DNA from: Anaerolineales bacterium
GTDB taxonomy: Bacteria > Chloroflexota > Anaerolineae > Anaerolineales > UBA6663
NCBI GenBank assembly: GCA_020850595.1
Contig: JADZEK010000046.1
Span: 1-46,942 of the forward strand
DNA length: 46,942 bases
Reading direction: 5' to 3'
Part shown: positions 18,125-27,302 of the stretch, one piece after another
How the letters are laid out: the number at the start of each line of letters is the position of its first letter
How positions within the stretch are numbered: the stretch's first letter is position 1
The notes under the pieces: model-generated
Database searches by the model: none
Told to the model about the DNA's origin: nothing
The model's input: only the letters and a program-made list of their open reading frames with translations
Made by a program: the position numbers and the translations under genes

Positions 18125-18999
18125 GGCGCCTGCTCTTGGTCGCGCATGGCCCGGAAGGCCGCAATCGCCACCTCCAGCATGGTGGCGTCCGGCTCGCGCG
18201 TGGTCAGGCGCTGCAGCGCCAGGTTGGGGATGACCAGCAGGCGCACCAGCGGGTTGCTCAGGTGACGCGCCGTGAACCGGATGTACTCGTAGGCCAGGCC
18301 CGCGACCACGGGGATCAGCAGGAGGCGCGACAGCAGGCGCTGCCACAGCGGCAGCGGCCCCAGCGCCGCGAACAGCAAGATTGAGATGATGACCACCGTT
18401 AGGAGGAAGGCCGTGCCGCAGCGCGGGTGCTCCAGTGGAAAGCGCGCCACCGAAGCGGGGGTCAATTCCGCGCCTGCCTCGAAGGCATGGATGGTCTTGT
18501 GCTCGGCCCCGTGATAGCCGAACAGCCGCCGGATGTCCGGCACCAGGCCGATCAGGCCCAGGTAGCCCAAGATCAGCAGGAGTCGCACCAGGCCCTCCAG
18601 CAGGCTGCCCCACAGCGGCGGTATGCCCAGCAGGTTTTCGCCCAACTGCGCCAACCCGGCGGGCGCCAGGAAGAAGATGCCCAGGCTGATGGCTAGCGAG
18701 AGCGCCATGGTGCCCCAGGCCATTGGCCCCTCAAACTTCGCCACGCCGTCGGCCGCCACGTTGGCCGCGAACGTCAGGCTTTGCCAGCCCAGGCCCAGCG
18801 CGTCCCACAGTCCCAGCAGGCCGCGCACGAAGGGCAGCTTGCTGAAGGTGTTGCGATAAAGCGGGCTAAGCGGCTGCGTGTGGACCACGATCTGTCGGCT
18901 GGGGGCGCGCACCGCCACCGCCATGCTGCGGGCGCCGCGCATCATCACGCCTTCGATGACGGCCTGGCCGCCGTAGGATAAAAGGGGGCTGTTTGACAT
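18109..18999 (-). CDS. DUF1385 (YqhQ-like) membrane protein
   Basis: The 296-residue protein belongs to the DUF1385/YqhQ family of polytopic membrane proteins. Its role is not well defined; a Bacillus member has been connected with metal-dependent metabolism only loosely. It has the family N-terminus YGGQAVIEGVMMRGAR and the central YHGAEHKTIHAFE (about 172-184), with conserved His and Glu suggestive of a metal site. It also has a HPRCGTAFLL block and four to five hydrophobic spans between about 90 and 255. The second ATG (18999) is chosen because a TTGACG-18-TACAAT promoter has its -10 box 7 nt before it, making the upstream ATG at 19008 part of the promoter. It ends in a stop-codon hairpin. 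Confidence 0.85.
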   Translation of the reverse strand: MSNSPLLSYGGQAVIEGVMMRGARSMAVAVRAPSRQIVVHTQPLSPLYRNTFSKLPFVRGLLGLWDALGLGWQSLTFAANVAADGVAKFEGPMAWGTMALSLAISLGIFFLAPAGLAQLGENLLGIPPLWGSLLEGLVRLLLILGYLGLIGLVPDIRRLFGYHGAEHKTIHAFEAGAELTPASVARFPLEHPRCGTAFLLTVVIISILLFAALGPLPLWQRLLSRLLLIPVVAGLAYEYIRFTARHLSNPLVRLLVIPNLALQRLTTREPDATMLEVAIAAFRAMRDQEQAPPAVP

Positions 19000-19006
19000 G
19001 GTCTGC

Positions 19007-19036
19007 ATTGTAGCGGGCGGGGCGCTGGGGCGTCAA
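19007..19036 (-). promoter_or_regulatory. Promoter with -10 box 7 nt before the DUF1385 start
   Basis: On the minus strand TTGACG (19031-19036), an 18-bp spacer and TACAAT (19007-19012) precede the ATG at 18999 by 7 nt. Transcription would begin at or next to the start codon, which implies a leaderless mRNA. No ribosome site is present. Confidence 0.6.
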
Positions 19037-19055
19037 TGGCTGCCCACCCGCCCAG

Positions 19056-20753
19056 TTACTGGGGCGGCGGCGAACCGTTGTGCTTGCCCGCCGATAGGCG
19101 CTCGGCATGCTCGGCGCGCCGCTGGGCCACTTCAGCTTCGACCCGGGCGCGGATAGCGGCCCATTCGCTCAGTGGCACCGCCAGGAAGGCTGCGACCACC
19201 TCCGGGTCGAACTGCCGCCCCGCCTCGGCCGCAATCACCAGGCTGGCCTCATCCATCGGCCGGCCCTGCCGGTACGGCCGGTGAGAGGTCAGCGCGTCGA
19301 AGGTGTCGGCCACGGCGAATAGCCGCGCCCCCAGCGGGATGTCTGGGCCGCGCAGCCCGTAAGGGTAGCCGCTGCCATTCCAGGCCTCCTGGTGCGCCAG
19401 GACGATTTTGACTTCCTGACGCAGATACGGGATATCCCGCAGCATGTCGAAGCCCTCCTGCGGGTGCCGCTCGATAATGAGCCGTTCTTCGGGCGCCAGG
19501 GCGCTGGGCTTGTTCAGGATGGCGTCGGGCACGCCGATTTTGCCGATATCGTGAATCAGCGCCCCGCGGCTGATTTCCATGATGTCGTGTTCCGACAGCC
19601 GCAGTTGTCGCGCCAGCCGCGCGGTGTATTCCACCACGCGGCGTGAGTGGCCCTCGGTCTCTCGGTCGCGCAGGTCGAGCGCGGCCGCCAGGGCGTTGAG
19701 CGTGCTGTCATAGCTGGCGGCCAACTCGGTAAACAGGCGCGCGTTCTCAATCGCCAGCGCCGCGCTGTCGGCGATGCTGCGCAGCAGGTCAAGGTCGTCG
19801 GCGTTGAAGAGTTGGCCGCCGCGCTTGTTGACGGCCTCAATCGCGCCGATGGCCCGGCCCGTGACCACTAGCGGCACGCATAGCAGCGAGTTGGTCACAA
19901 AGCCGGTCTGCTGGTCGGCTGCACGGTAGAACCGTGGGTCTTGCTGAGCGTCGGGCAGCACAATGGACTGCTGCTGCGCGACCGAGATGCCCACAATGCC
20001 TTGGCCCAGCGGCACCGTCACGCGCTTGATGGCCTCGCCCTCCGGCCCGGTGGCGTACCGGCAGGCCAGAATGCCGGTCTCTGGGTTGAGCAGCCAGAGT
20101 GATTCGGCCTCGGTGTGCAGCGTGCGGTTGATCTCTGCCAGCACCAGCGGAATAAGAGCCTGGATGTCCAGCGTCTGCTGCAAGTGGTGGCTGATCTGCT
20201 CTAGCAGGCGCTGGCGCTCGGTGTGGTAGCGCTGGCGCGCGTAGAGTTGGGCGTTCTGGATAGCAACGGCGGCGTGGCCCGCCAGCGCGCCGATCAGCAC
20301 CCGGTCGGCCTCGGAGAACGGATCGGCGCCGAGCTTGTTGACGACGATCAGCACGCCCAGCCAGTCGCCGCGGGCCAGCAGCGGCGCGGCCACGGCGTTG
20401 CGGGTTTGGCGGGCCAGCTCGGGGTGCAGGCAGTGCTCGGCCGCCGGGTTGCCGGTCACGGTGTTCAAGCGGATGGTCACGCCCTGGGCCAGGGCGTCGG
20501 CCCGGCGCACCTGGTCGGCGGGCATGCCCGCGCCGATGAGCTCGGCCACGTCTGGCCCCACCGCGTGGGTGCAGGTCAGCCGCCTGCCGCCCTCATCCAG
20601 CAGCCAGATAGACACCCCCTCGCTGCGGGCGGCGCTCTGCATCTGTTTGAGAATCGAAACCAGCAGCGGATCAAGCTCCAACGTGGAGTGAAACGCCTGG
20701 CCGAGTTCGAGTAGCAAACTCAGCGCGCTGGGGGTGTCGGCCGACTGCTCCAT
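19056..20753 (-). CDS. GAF-GAF-HD-GYP protein, probable c-di-GMP phosphodiesterase
   Basis: HD-GYP domains hydrolyse the second messenger cyclic di-GMP. The 565-residue soluble protein has two GAF sensor domains (about 10-170 and 185-340) followed by an HD-GYP domain (about 350-530). Visible metal and signature residues are HDIGKIG (401-407), HPQEGFDML (430-438), HQE (454-456), GSGYP (460-464) and VADTFDALTSHRPYR (481-495). The canonical HHE reads HQE, a variant also found in other members. There is no receiver domain, so GAF ligands probably set activity. The gene is divergent from the nine-GAF kinase, with promoters back to back in about 100 bp, suggesting a shared signalling circuit. Confidence 0.9.
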   Translation of the reverse strand: MEQSADTPSALSLLLELGQAFHSTLELDPLLVSILKQMQSAARSEGVSIWLLDEGGRRLTCTHAVGPDVAELIGAGMPADQVRRADALAQGVTIRLNTVTGNPAAEHCLHPELARQTRNAVAAPLLARGDWLGVLIVVNKLGADPFSEADRVLIGALAGHAAVAIQNAQLYARQRYHTERQRLLEQISHHLQQTLDIQALIPLVLAEINRTLHTEAESLWLLNPETGILACRYATGPEGEAIKRVTVPLGQGIVGISVAQQQSIVLPDAQQDPRFYRAADQQTGFVTNSLLCVPLVVTGRAIGAIEAVNKRGGQLFNADDLDLLRSIADSAALAIENARLFTELAASYDSTLNALAAALDLRDRETEGHSRRVVEYTARLARQLRLSEHDIMEISRGALIHDIGKIGVPDAILNKPSALAPEERLIIERHPQEGFDMLRDIPYLRQEVKIVLAHQEAWNGSGYPYGLRGPDIPLGARLFAVADTFDALTSHRPYRQGRPMDEASLVIAAEAGRQFDPEVVAAFLAVPLSEWAAIRARVEAEVAQRRAEHAERLSAGKHNGSPPPQ

Positions 20754-20795
20754 GTTGTTTTCGGCGGGTCAGGCATACAGAAGACGTCAGCGGCT

Positions 20796-20801
20796 ATTAT
20801 A
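20796..20801 (-). promoter_or_regulatory. -10 box for the GAF-HD-GYP gene
   Basis: A perfect TATAAT on the minus strand lies 42 bases before the ATG at 20753. No convincing -35 was found. The expected -35 zone overlaps the -35 of the divergent kinase promoter (20822-20827), so the two promoters may compete. Confidence 0.45.
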
Positions 20802-20821
20802 CTCAGGAACGCCCGGCCGGG

Positions 20822-20849
20822 TTGCAGCGCGCTCAAACCCGTCTATACT
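20822..20849 (+). promoter_or_regulatory. Promoter with -10 box 8 nt before the GAF-kinase GTG
   Basis: TTGCAG (20822-20827), a 16-bp spacer and TATACT (20844-20849) end 8 nt before GTG 20858. This argues for the GTG start and a leaderless transcript, and against the open TTG at 20822, which is the -35 box itself. Confidence 0.55.
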
Positions 20850-20857
20850 TTGCCCGC

Positions 20858-23800
20858 GTGGACGCTCAACAACCACAACCCGATAGGCCTCCAACCCAAT
20901 CAGTCCCAGCGCTCCACGGACCGCTTCCGTCTGGGCTGGCCGACCAGCACGCCGCCGACCTGGAGCAGGCGCTGGCGGTGCTCTATCAGGCCGCGGTAGC
21001 CGGGGCGGCCGCCACCAATGAAGACGACCTGATCACGCGCATCACGGCCATTATCGGCCAGGGCCTCTTCACCCACAACTTCGGCGCGCTGCTGCTCGAC
21101 GAGTCCTCCGGCAACCTGCATATGCACGCCTCCTACCAGGGCCTGGACCCGGCCGCCCGCGCCACGATCATCCCCCTCGGACAGGGGGTTACCGGCGGCG
21201 TGGCGCTCTCTGGCGCGCCGCGCCGCGTGGACGATACCCGCCTCGAACCGGCCTACATTGACTTGGGCTTCGGCATGCGATCGGAGCTGTGTGTGCCCCT
21301 GCGGAGCGGCGAGCGCGTGCTGGGCGTTCTGAACGCCGAAAGCCGCAGCGTGGCCGCCTACAGCCCAGCCGACGAGCGCTTGCTGGTCACGGTGGCCGGG
21401 CAGATGGCCACCGCCATTGATCGGCTGCGCGCCGAGGCCGCCCAGCGCCAGGCCAGCCAGCGCGTGACCGAGAGCCGCGCCGTGCTCTACCGCGCCAGCC
21501 AGGAGATCACTGGCAGCCTCGACCTCGAGCATGTCTACGCCGCCACGCACCGCGCCGTGACCGAGCTGATGCCGTGTGAGGCCTTCATCATCGCGCTGGC
21601 CGAGGAAGATCACGAGCACATCCATCTGGTCTACGCGGTTGACCAGGGGGTCAGGGTAGACCTGGGCCGCCGGCGCATGGGCGATGGGCTGAGCGGCCAC
21701 ATCATTGCCACCGGCCAGGCTGTGCGCGTTGACCACGCCGACGAACTGCCGCCCATCGCGGCTTACCACTATGGCGGCGCTGAGGTGGTGCAGGCCATTC
21801 TGGCGGTGCCGCTGCGGCTGGGCAGCAACGTCTTCGGCATGATGTCGGCCCAGTGCTACCGCGAGGCCGTCTACCGGCGGGAAGACTTGCAGACGCTCAC
21901 CCTACTGGCCAACCAGGCGGCGGTGGCCATTGAGCAGGCCCGCCTGTTCGCCGCCGAACGCGAGCAGCGCCACCTGGCCGAAGTGTTGCGCGAGACCGGC
22001 GCGCTTCTCAGCGCCAGCCTGGAAACTGACGCGGTGCTCGACCAACTGCTAGAGCAGGTGGCGCGCGTGGTGCCGTATGACACGGCCACGATCATGCTGC
22101 GCGAAGGCGAACTCTACCGCGTGGCCCGCCTGCGCGGTTATACGCCCGAGCAGACCGCCCAGTTGCATGAGGCAACTTTCGACGCCCGCACCACGGCCAA
22201 CCTGCGCACGGTGATCGAGACCGGAGCGCCGCTGATTATTGCCGATGCGCACCAGTTCCCCGGTTGGGTGCCGCTGGGGGCCTCCCGACACATTCGCGCT
22301 TGGCTGGGTGTGCCGCTGATTGCGCGCGACGAGATCATCGCCATCTTCTCACTCGACAAGACCGAACCGGCCTTCTTTCAGCCGCGGCACGCCCGCTACC
22401 TGGCGACGCTGGCCGGGCAGGCCGCCCTGGCGGTCAAGAACGCCCAGTTATACGAGAGCGAACGCCGCCGCGTGGCCGCCCTGACGGCCCTGCACGAGAT
22501 GAGCCTGGATGTGAGCCAGGAGCTCGACCTGACAGTCTTGCTGCGGCTGATCGTCTCGCGGGCCATGCGCCTGCTAGACGCCACCGCCGCGGGCCTATAC
22601 CTGACCCGTGACGACGAGCGGGTAGAATGTGTTTTCAGCCTGGGCTACGACCTGGATTTCGCTGGGCTGCTGCTGGAGCACGGTCAGGGTATGGCGGGCC
22701 AGGTCGTCGAGACCGGCCAGACGCTCGTTGTGCCCGATTACAAGACCTGGCCGCATCGCTCCTCGGCCTACGATGCCGCGCCTGTGCGGGCCGTTATCGG
22801 CGCACCCATCCGCTGGCGCGGGCAGGTGTTAGGCGCCTTGTCCATATCGGCCGACGTGCCCGACCTGTTTGGCCCGCGCGATGTGGAGCTGATAGATTTG
22901 TTTGCCGACCAGGCCGCCGTCGCCGTCATCAACGCTCGCCTGTATGCCGAAGCGCGTGGGACCGCCGACGAACTGGGCCAACTCTACGCTGCCGCCCAAG
23001 AGATGGCCGCCGTCCGCGAGCCGCGTCTTGTGCTAGAGGTTTTGGCCCGGCACCTGGCGCAGGCGTTGCGCGTCTCCAGCGCGTATGTGCTCGGGGCCGA
23101 CCCGGCGCTGGAGACCAGCACAGTCTTGGCAGAGTACTGGAGCGCCGAAGCGACGTCGGCTGAACGCGTCTCGAGCCTGGGTGAGACCTATCGCCTGAGT
23201 GAGTACCCGCTGGCGCTGCAAGCGCTGCGCAGCCGCGCCTCACTGGTGGTCCATGTGGATGATCCCGACCTGTCCCCGGCCGAGCGGGCTGATCTGCGGC
23301 GCTTCGACGGCCAATCTACCCTGTACATTCCCATCATTGCGCACGGCGAAGTACTGGGCGAAGTGAGCCTGTGGGAGAGTCGTCAGCGGCGCGAGTTCAC
23401 CCCAGCCGAACAGCAATTGGCCGAAACCCTTGTGCGCCAGGCGGCTGACCAACTGGAGAACACGCGCCTGATCGCCGCCCTGGAAGACGAAAAGCGCCGG
23501 TTGGAACTACTCTACCGGCTAAGCCAAAACCTGACCGCCAGCCTCGACCTGGGGGCAGTCGTCCAGCGCGCTTTGGAGAGCGTGCTGGAAGTGCTGGCTG
23601 CCCGCCGGGCGGAGATGTACCTGCCGGAGCCGGGCGCGCCCGCGTTGCGCCTCAGCGCGGCGGCGGGCGCCGGCCGGCCAGAGTGGCAGCAGTCGCCCGT
23701 CGCCGCGTCCTTGGCCGCCCAGGCCGCGCGGGAGCGCCGCATCGTCCGCTTCGCCGCGCCGGCGGCCGATGCGCCGATGCCGGCCGCCCTCGCTGTGCCG

Positions 23801-26233
23801 CTGCTCATCGGCGAGCTGCTGGTTGGGGTGTGTGTGCTGCTGAGCGATCGGCCCGGCGTTTTCGCTGACCATTCCGAGCCGGTGCTGCGCGCCCTGACCG
23901 GCCCAATGGCCCTGGCCCTGCAAAACGCCCAGCTCTTCGAGGCCGAAGCCCGCCGCGCCCATCACTTGGAAGCGCTGAACGAAATCTCGCGCGCGGCGGT
24001 CAGCGCGCTTGATTTCAAGACGCTCCAGCAAACACTGGCCGACCGCCTGGGCGAGATGCTGCGGGCCGATGCCTGTTTCCTGACGCGGTGGGATGCGGCG
24101 CGTCAAGTGCCGATCCCGATGGCGGCCTGGGGTGATCAGCGGGAGGTCTACCCGACCCTGCATCCGCAGCCGGGTGAGCCTACCCTGACCGAACTGGTCC
24201 TGCGCACCGGCGAGCCGCAGGTGATCGAAGATGTGCCCGGCTCGACGCTGGTCAGCGCCAGCATCAAACAACTGTCATGGATGAAGTCCATGCTGGTGCT
24301 GCCGATGATCGCTGGCGATCGCAAGCTGGGGGCGGTGCTGGTGGGCTTCGTGCAGTCGCACACGTTCACGCCGCACGAAATCGCCCGCGCCGAGCAAGCC
24401 ACGCGGCAGATCGCCCTGGCGATTGCCAAGGCCCAATTGTTCGATGAGACTCGCCGCCACGCCGACGAAGTCATGGCGGCCAGCGAGGCGCTGCGGGCGC
24501 TTAACGCCCTGCCCGATGTGACCCAGGCCTTCCCAGCCATTGCCGCTGGTCTGCGCGGCATTACCGGATGTGAGCGCCTGGCCATGCTCGGTTTCAGCGG
24601 CCCGGAGCACGAGGTGATGCTGCTGGCCGCCGACCCCATGCTGCCCGGCTTCGCCGCGGGCATGCGCCTGCCATTGACGACTACCTCCTCGGCTGAACAA
24701 GTGCTGGCGGGGCGTCTCTATCTGGTGCCTGACCTGCCCGCGAGCAGCCCGTTTGCCCTTGATCAGGCGCTGATTACGGCGGGCTATCGCTCGTCAGCTA
24801 CCCTCCCGCTGCGCGCTGGGGAGCAGATTGTCGGCTCCCTGAGCATGCAATGGCGCCGGCCCAACGGCTACCAGGAACTGGATTTCTCGGTCGTCGCGCA
24901 GATTGCCGAGGCAGTGGCGCTGGCGTTAGAGAAGAACCGCCTGTTCAACGAAACGCGCCGCCGGGCCGATGAACTGGCGGCCTTGGTCGAAGTTTCGGCC
25001 GCGCTGCGGTTGGCGCGCAATGCGGCCGAGATGCTGCCCATCTTCCTGCACAAGGCCTGCGCCGTCACCGGCGGCGACAACAGCGCCATCTTCCTGGTCG
25101 AGCCGTCCACGGGCGATTTGGTGCTGCGGGGCAACCACCCGCCCGAGGCGCAGCTGGCCGGGATGCGCTACCGCCTGGGGGAGGGCATTACCGGCCAGGT
25201 GGCCCTGACCGGCGAAATGCACATGACCACCGACGTGCACGCCGATCCGGAGACCCAGTTGGCGCATCCCGGCGCTCAAGCTTACCTGCATGAAACCCGC
25301 AGCGTGCTGGCGGTGCCGCTGCGAACCCACGACGGCGTGATCGGGGTGATGAACGTGGGCAGCAACCGGTCGCGGCCCTTTACGGCCACGGAGATCCACC
25401 TGCTCACGGCGATTGCCGAGGTGGCCGGCAATGCGCTGCACCGGGCCAACCTGCTCGAAACGCTCGAAGAGCGCGTCAGCTCTCGCACGCGCGAACTGGC
25501 GCGGGCCAATGAGCGCCTCAAGGAACTCGATCGGCTCAAAGACCAGTTTATCTCTAACGTGTCGCACGAACTGCGCACGCCGTTGACCAACATCAAGCTG
25601 CACTTGGGGCTGCTGGAGAAGCGCGGAGCCGAGGTGCTCCCCCGTTACTTGCCCACGCTGGCGCGCGAAACCGAGCGCCTGCGCCGCCTGATCGAAGACT
25701 TGCTCGACTTGTCTCGCCTTCAGGCTCAGATTGCCGTGCCCCGCCGGACGCAGCAAGGCATGGACGGCCTGATCGCCGAGGTGGTGACGATGCACATCAC
25801 CCGCGCCGAAACGCGCGGCCTGACCCTGGAGCATGTGCCCCTGCCGACCAGCCCCATCCTGAATGTAGACCGCGCCCAGATCATTCAGGTCTTCGATAAC
25901 CTCCTGGGGAACGCCGTGTCATACACGCCGTCCGGCGGCAAAGTGCGCGTCTACAGCCGCGTTGTCCATCACGGCGGCCGCGCCGGCCTGGAAGTGAGCT
26001 TCCACAACACCGAGTCGGTAATCCCGGTGGCCGATCTGCCGCACCTGTTTGAGCGCTTCTATCGCGGTCGCACCGGGCTGGACTCGGGCGAGGCCGGCAC
26101 CGGCCTAGGCCTGGCGATTTGTAAGGATATCGTGGAGCACCACGGCGGCGATATCGGTGTGGCGAGCAACGCCGCCGAAGGCACGACCTTCACCGTCTGG
26201 CTGCCGCAAGGCGATGCAAATGAAGGCGGCTAA
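20858..26233 (+). CDS. Soluble histidine kinase with about nine GAF domains
   Basis: This 1791-residue sensor kinase has about nine consecutive GAF-like units of 160-180 residues. Each ends in a helix with a QAAVAIExARL-type motif leading to the next. They are followed by a coiled linker, a HisKA domain (SHELRTPLTNI, His near residue 1570) and an ATPase domain. The ATPase shows an N box (NLLGNA, near 1681), an F box (FERFYR) and a G2 box (GTGLGLAI, near 1747). The G1 box, usually DxGxG, reads HNTESVIP (from 1716), losing the Asp and both Gly. No membrane span or response regulator is adjacent. ATP binding may be weakened, or the output may be regulatory. GTG 20858 is chosen from its promoter. 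Confidence 0.88.
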   Translation: MDAQQPQPDRPPTQSVPALHGPLPSGLADQHAADLEQALAVLYQAAVAGAAATNEDDLITRITAIIGQGLFTHNFGALLLDESSGNLHMHASYQGLDPAARATIIPLGQGVTGGVALSGAPRRVDDTRLEPAYIDLGFGMRSELCVPLRSGERVLGVLNAESRSVAAYSPADERLLVTVAGQMATAIDRLRAEAAQRQASQRVTESRAVLYRASQEITGSLDLEHVYAATHRAVTELMPCEAFIIALAEEDHEHIHLVYAVDQGVRVDLGRRRMGDGLSGHIIATGQAVRVDHADELPPIAAYHYGGAEVVQAILAVPLRLGSNVFGMMSAQCYREAVYRREDLQTLTLLANQAAVAIEQARLFAAEREQRHLAEVLRETGALLSASLETDAVLDQLLEQVARVVPYDTATIMLREGELYRVARLRGYTPEQTAQLHEATFDARTTANLRTVIETGAPLIIADAHQFPGWVPLGASRHIRAWLGVPLIARDEIIAIFSLDKTEPAFFQPRHARYLATLAGQAALAVKNAQLYESERRRVAALTALHEMSLDVSQELDLTVLLRLIVSRAMRLLDATAAGLYLTRDDERVECVFSLGYDLDFAGLLLEHGQGMAGQVVETGQTLVVPDYKTWPHRSSAYDAAPVRAVIGAPIRWRGQVLGALSISADVPDLFGPRDVELIDLFADQAAVAVINARLYAEARGTADELGQLYAAAQEMAAVREPRLVLEVLARHLAQALRVSSAYVLGADPALETSTVLAEYWSAEATSAERVSSLGETYRLSEYPLALQALRSRASLVVHVDDPDLSPAERADLRRFDGQSTLYIPIIAHGEVLGEVSLWESRQRREFTPAEQQLAETLVRQAADQLENTRLIAALEDEKRRLELLYRLSQNLTASLDLGAVVQRALESVLEVLAARRAEMYLPEPGAPALRLSAAAGAGRPEWQQSPVAASLAAQAARERRIVRFAAPAADAPMPAALAVPLLIGELLVGVCVLLSDRPGVFADHSEPVLRALTGPMALALQNAQLFEAEARRAHHLEALNEISRAAVSALDFKTLQQTLADRLGEMLRADACFLTRWDAARQVPIPMAAWGDQREVYPTLHPQPGEPTLTELVLRTGEPQVIEDVPGSTLVSASIKQLSWMKSMLVLPMIAGDRKLGAVLVGFVQSHTFTPHEIARAEQATRQIALAIAKAQLFDETRRHADEVMAASEALRALNALPDVTQAFPAIAAGLRGITGCERLAMLGFSGPEHEVMLLAADPMLPGFAAGMRLPLTTTSSAEQVLAGRLYLVPDLPASSPFALDQALITAGYRSSATLPLRAGEQIVGSLSMQWRRPNGYQELDFSVVAQIAEAVALALEKNRLFNETRRRADELAALVEVSAALRLARNAAEMLPIFLHKACAVTGGDNSAIFLVEPSTGDLVLRGNHPPEAQLAGMRYRLGEGITGQVALTGEMHMTTDVHADPETQLAHPGAQAYLHETRSVLAVPLRTHDGVIGVMNVGSNRSRPFTATEIHLLTAIAEVAGNALHRANLLETLEERVSSRTRELARANERLKELDRLKDQFISNVSHELRTPLTNIKLHLGLLEKRGAEVLPRYLPTLARETERLRRLIEDLLDLSRLQAQIAVPRRTQQGMDGLIAEVVTMHITRAETRGLTLEHVPLPTSPILNVDRAQIIQVFDNLLGNAVSYTPSGGKVRVYSRVVHHGGRAGLEVSFHNTESVIPVADLPHLFERFYRGRTGLDSGEAGTGLGLAICKDIVEHHGGDIGVASNAAEGTTFTVWLPQGDANEGG

Positions 26234-26254
26234 CCGCCCGCGCTGCGGTGGGCG

Positions 26255-26884
26255 ATGGCCGTAAACCTCCTGCCGGCCTGCTTTGCGGCCCTGCGCGCCA
26301 CCGGCGACCCACGGGGTGACGTGCGCCGCTTCCTGCTGGCCGCGGAACGGCCCGACACATTGCGGCATGTGAGCCGGGTGGCAGCGGCCGGGCGTCGGCT
26401 GGCAAGGCGCCTGGGCCTGCCGCTGGGGCCGGTGACGCTGGCGGCCATGGCACACGACCTCGCCGCCGTGACGCCGTTATCGCGCATTCTCACCACAGCC
26501 GAAGCGCTCGGCGTGCCGCTGAGCGCAGCCGACCGCGCCATTCCCCAGGTGGTGCACGGCGCGGTGGCGGCGGCCGTGCTGCGGCAGGCGCTGGGCGTGG
26601 ATGACGCCGAGGTGCTCAATGCCGTCACCTACCACACCACGCTGCGGGCGGGCGCATCGGCTGTAGAGCAATTAGTTTTCGTGGCCGACAAGCTGGCCTA
26701 CGATCCCACCGCCACGGCGCTCGGCTATCACCCGGCGCTATGGGCGGCGCGCGACACGGCCTCCCTCCCAGATTTGTGCAGGCTATACCTGGACTGGGTC
26801 GTCCGCGAGTGCCCGGCGCTCGGCTGGCGGCTGCACCCGCACCTGCTGGCCGCGTGGCAGGCCCTTACTCCACCTCGAGCTTGA
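26255..26884 (+). CDS. HD-domain hydrolase, YqeK-like (Ap4A hydrolase family)
   Basis: YqeK enzymes are HD-domain hydrolases that cut diadenosine tetraphosphate symmetrically. The 209-residue protein shows the expected order: a His before RVAAAGRRLA (about 29), MAHDLA with the HD pair (about 67-72), a second His in VVHGAVAAAVL (about 100), and YHTTLRAG followed by VEQLVFVADKLAYDP. These are the YqeK landmarks. The usual partner nadD or rsfS is not adjacent; instead the gene follows the GAF kinase by 21 bp on the same strand, suggesting co-transcription. Its last 20 bases overlap the tail of the convergent FHA gene. Another HD nucleotide phosphohydrolase is the alternative. Confidence 0.75.
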   Translation: MAVNLLPACFAALRATGDPRGDVRRFLLAAERPDTLRHVSRVAAAGRRLARRLGLPLGPVTLAAMAHDLAAVTPLSRILTTAEALGVPLSAADRAIPQVVHGAVAAAVLRQALGVDDAEVLNAVTYHTTLRAGASAVEQLVFVADKLAYDPTATALGYHPALWAARDTASLPDLCRLYLDWVVRECPALGWRLHPHLLAAWQALTPPRA

Positions 26885-27302
26885 GCCTGACGCGCCCAAT
26901 GCCAATCACGTCGCCGGGCATTACTGGCGAGGCGTCGCTGATCACGGTGTCGTTAAGGCGCGTGCCGTTGCGCGAAGCCAGGTCTTCCAGCCACCACTGG
27001 CCGTCACGCAGATGCAGCAGCGCGTGCTCCAGCGACGCCGTGTCGTCGGGCAGTGTGACGGTGTTGGTTGGCGCGCGCCCGAGCGAGGTAATGGGCAGCA
27101 ACGGGAACTCCATGCCGGTCGGCAGCTGGGGCAGCCCCGCCTCGAGCACCAGCAGCCGACCCAGGCGGCGGCCTTTGCCCGCGGCGCGTTGGGCGGCGGC
27201 GCGCACATCCTGCCACAGCATCCAGACTAGCAGCCCCAAGAAGCCGTAGAGCAGCGCCGCCAGCGCCAGCCGCAGCCCCAGCATCACCTGGCCGGGGTTC
27301 AT
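26865..27302 (-). CDS. FhaB-like protein: membrane span plus FHA domain
   Basis: The 145-residue product has one N-terminal membrane span (about 9-30, LRLALAALLYGFLGLLVWML), a basic cytoplasmic linker and a C-terminal FHA domain (about 65-143). FHA landmarks are SLGRAPTNTVTLPDD (the phosphothreonine-binding Gly-Arg), SLEHALLHL, the SRNGTRLN loop and a closing GDVIGIG. The architecture matches actinobacterial FhaB, which binds phosphoproteins made by PknA/PknB-type kinases. No Ser/Thr kinase is in the window, so the partner is unknown. It starts with an ATGA overlap with the FhaA-like gene. The 3' end overlaps the convergent yqeK-like gene by 20 bp. Confidence 0.85.
   Translation of the reverse strand: MNPGQVMLGLRLALAALLYGFLGLLVWMLWQDVRAAAQRAAGKGRRLGRLLVLEAGLPQLPTGMEFPLLPITSLGRAPTNTVTLPDDTASLEHALLHLRDGQWWLEDLASRNGTRLNDTVISDASPVMPGDVIGIGRVRLKLEVE

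Noticed and set aside
20822..20860. TTG at 20822 as the start of the nine-GAF kinase
   Set aside because: The TTG is the -35 box of a good promoter whose -10 ends 8 nt before GTG 20858, so it would not be in the transcript.
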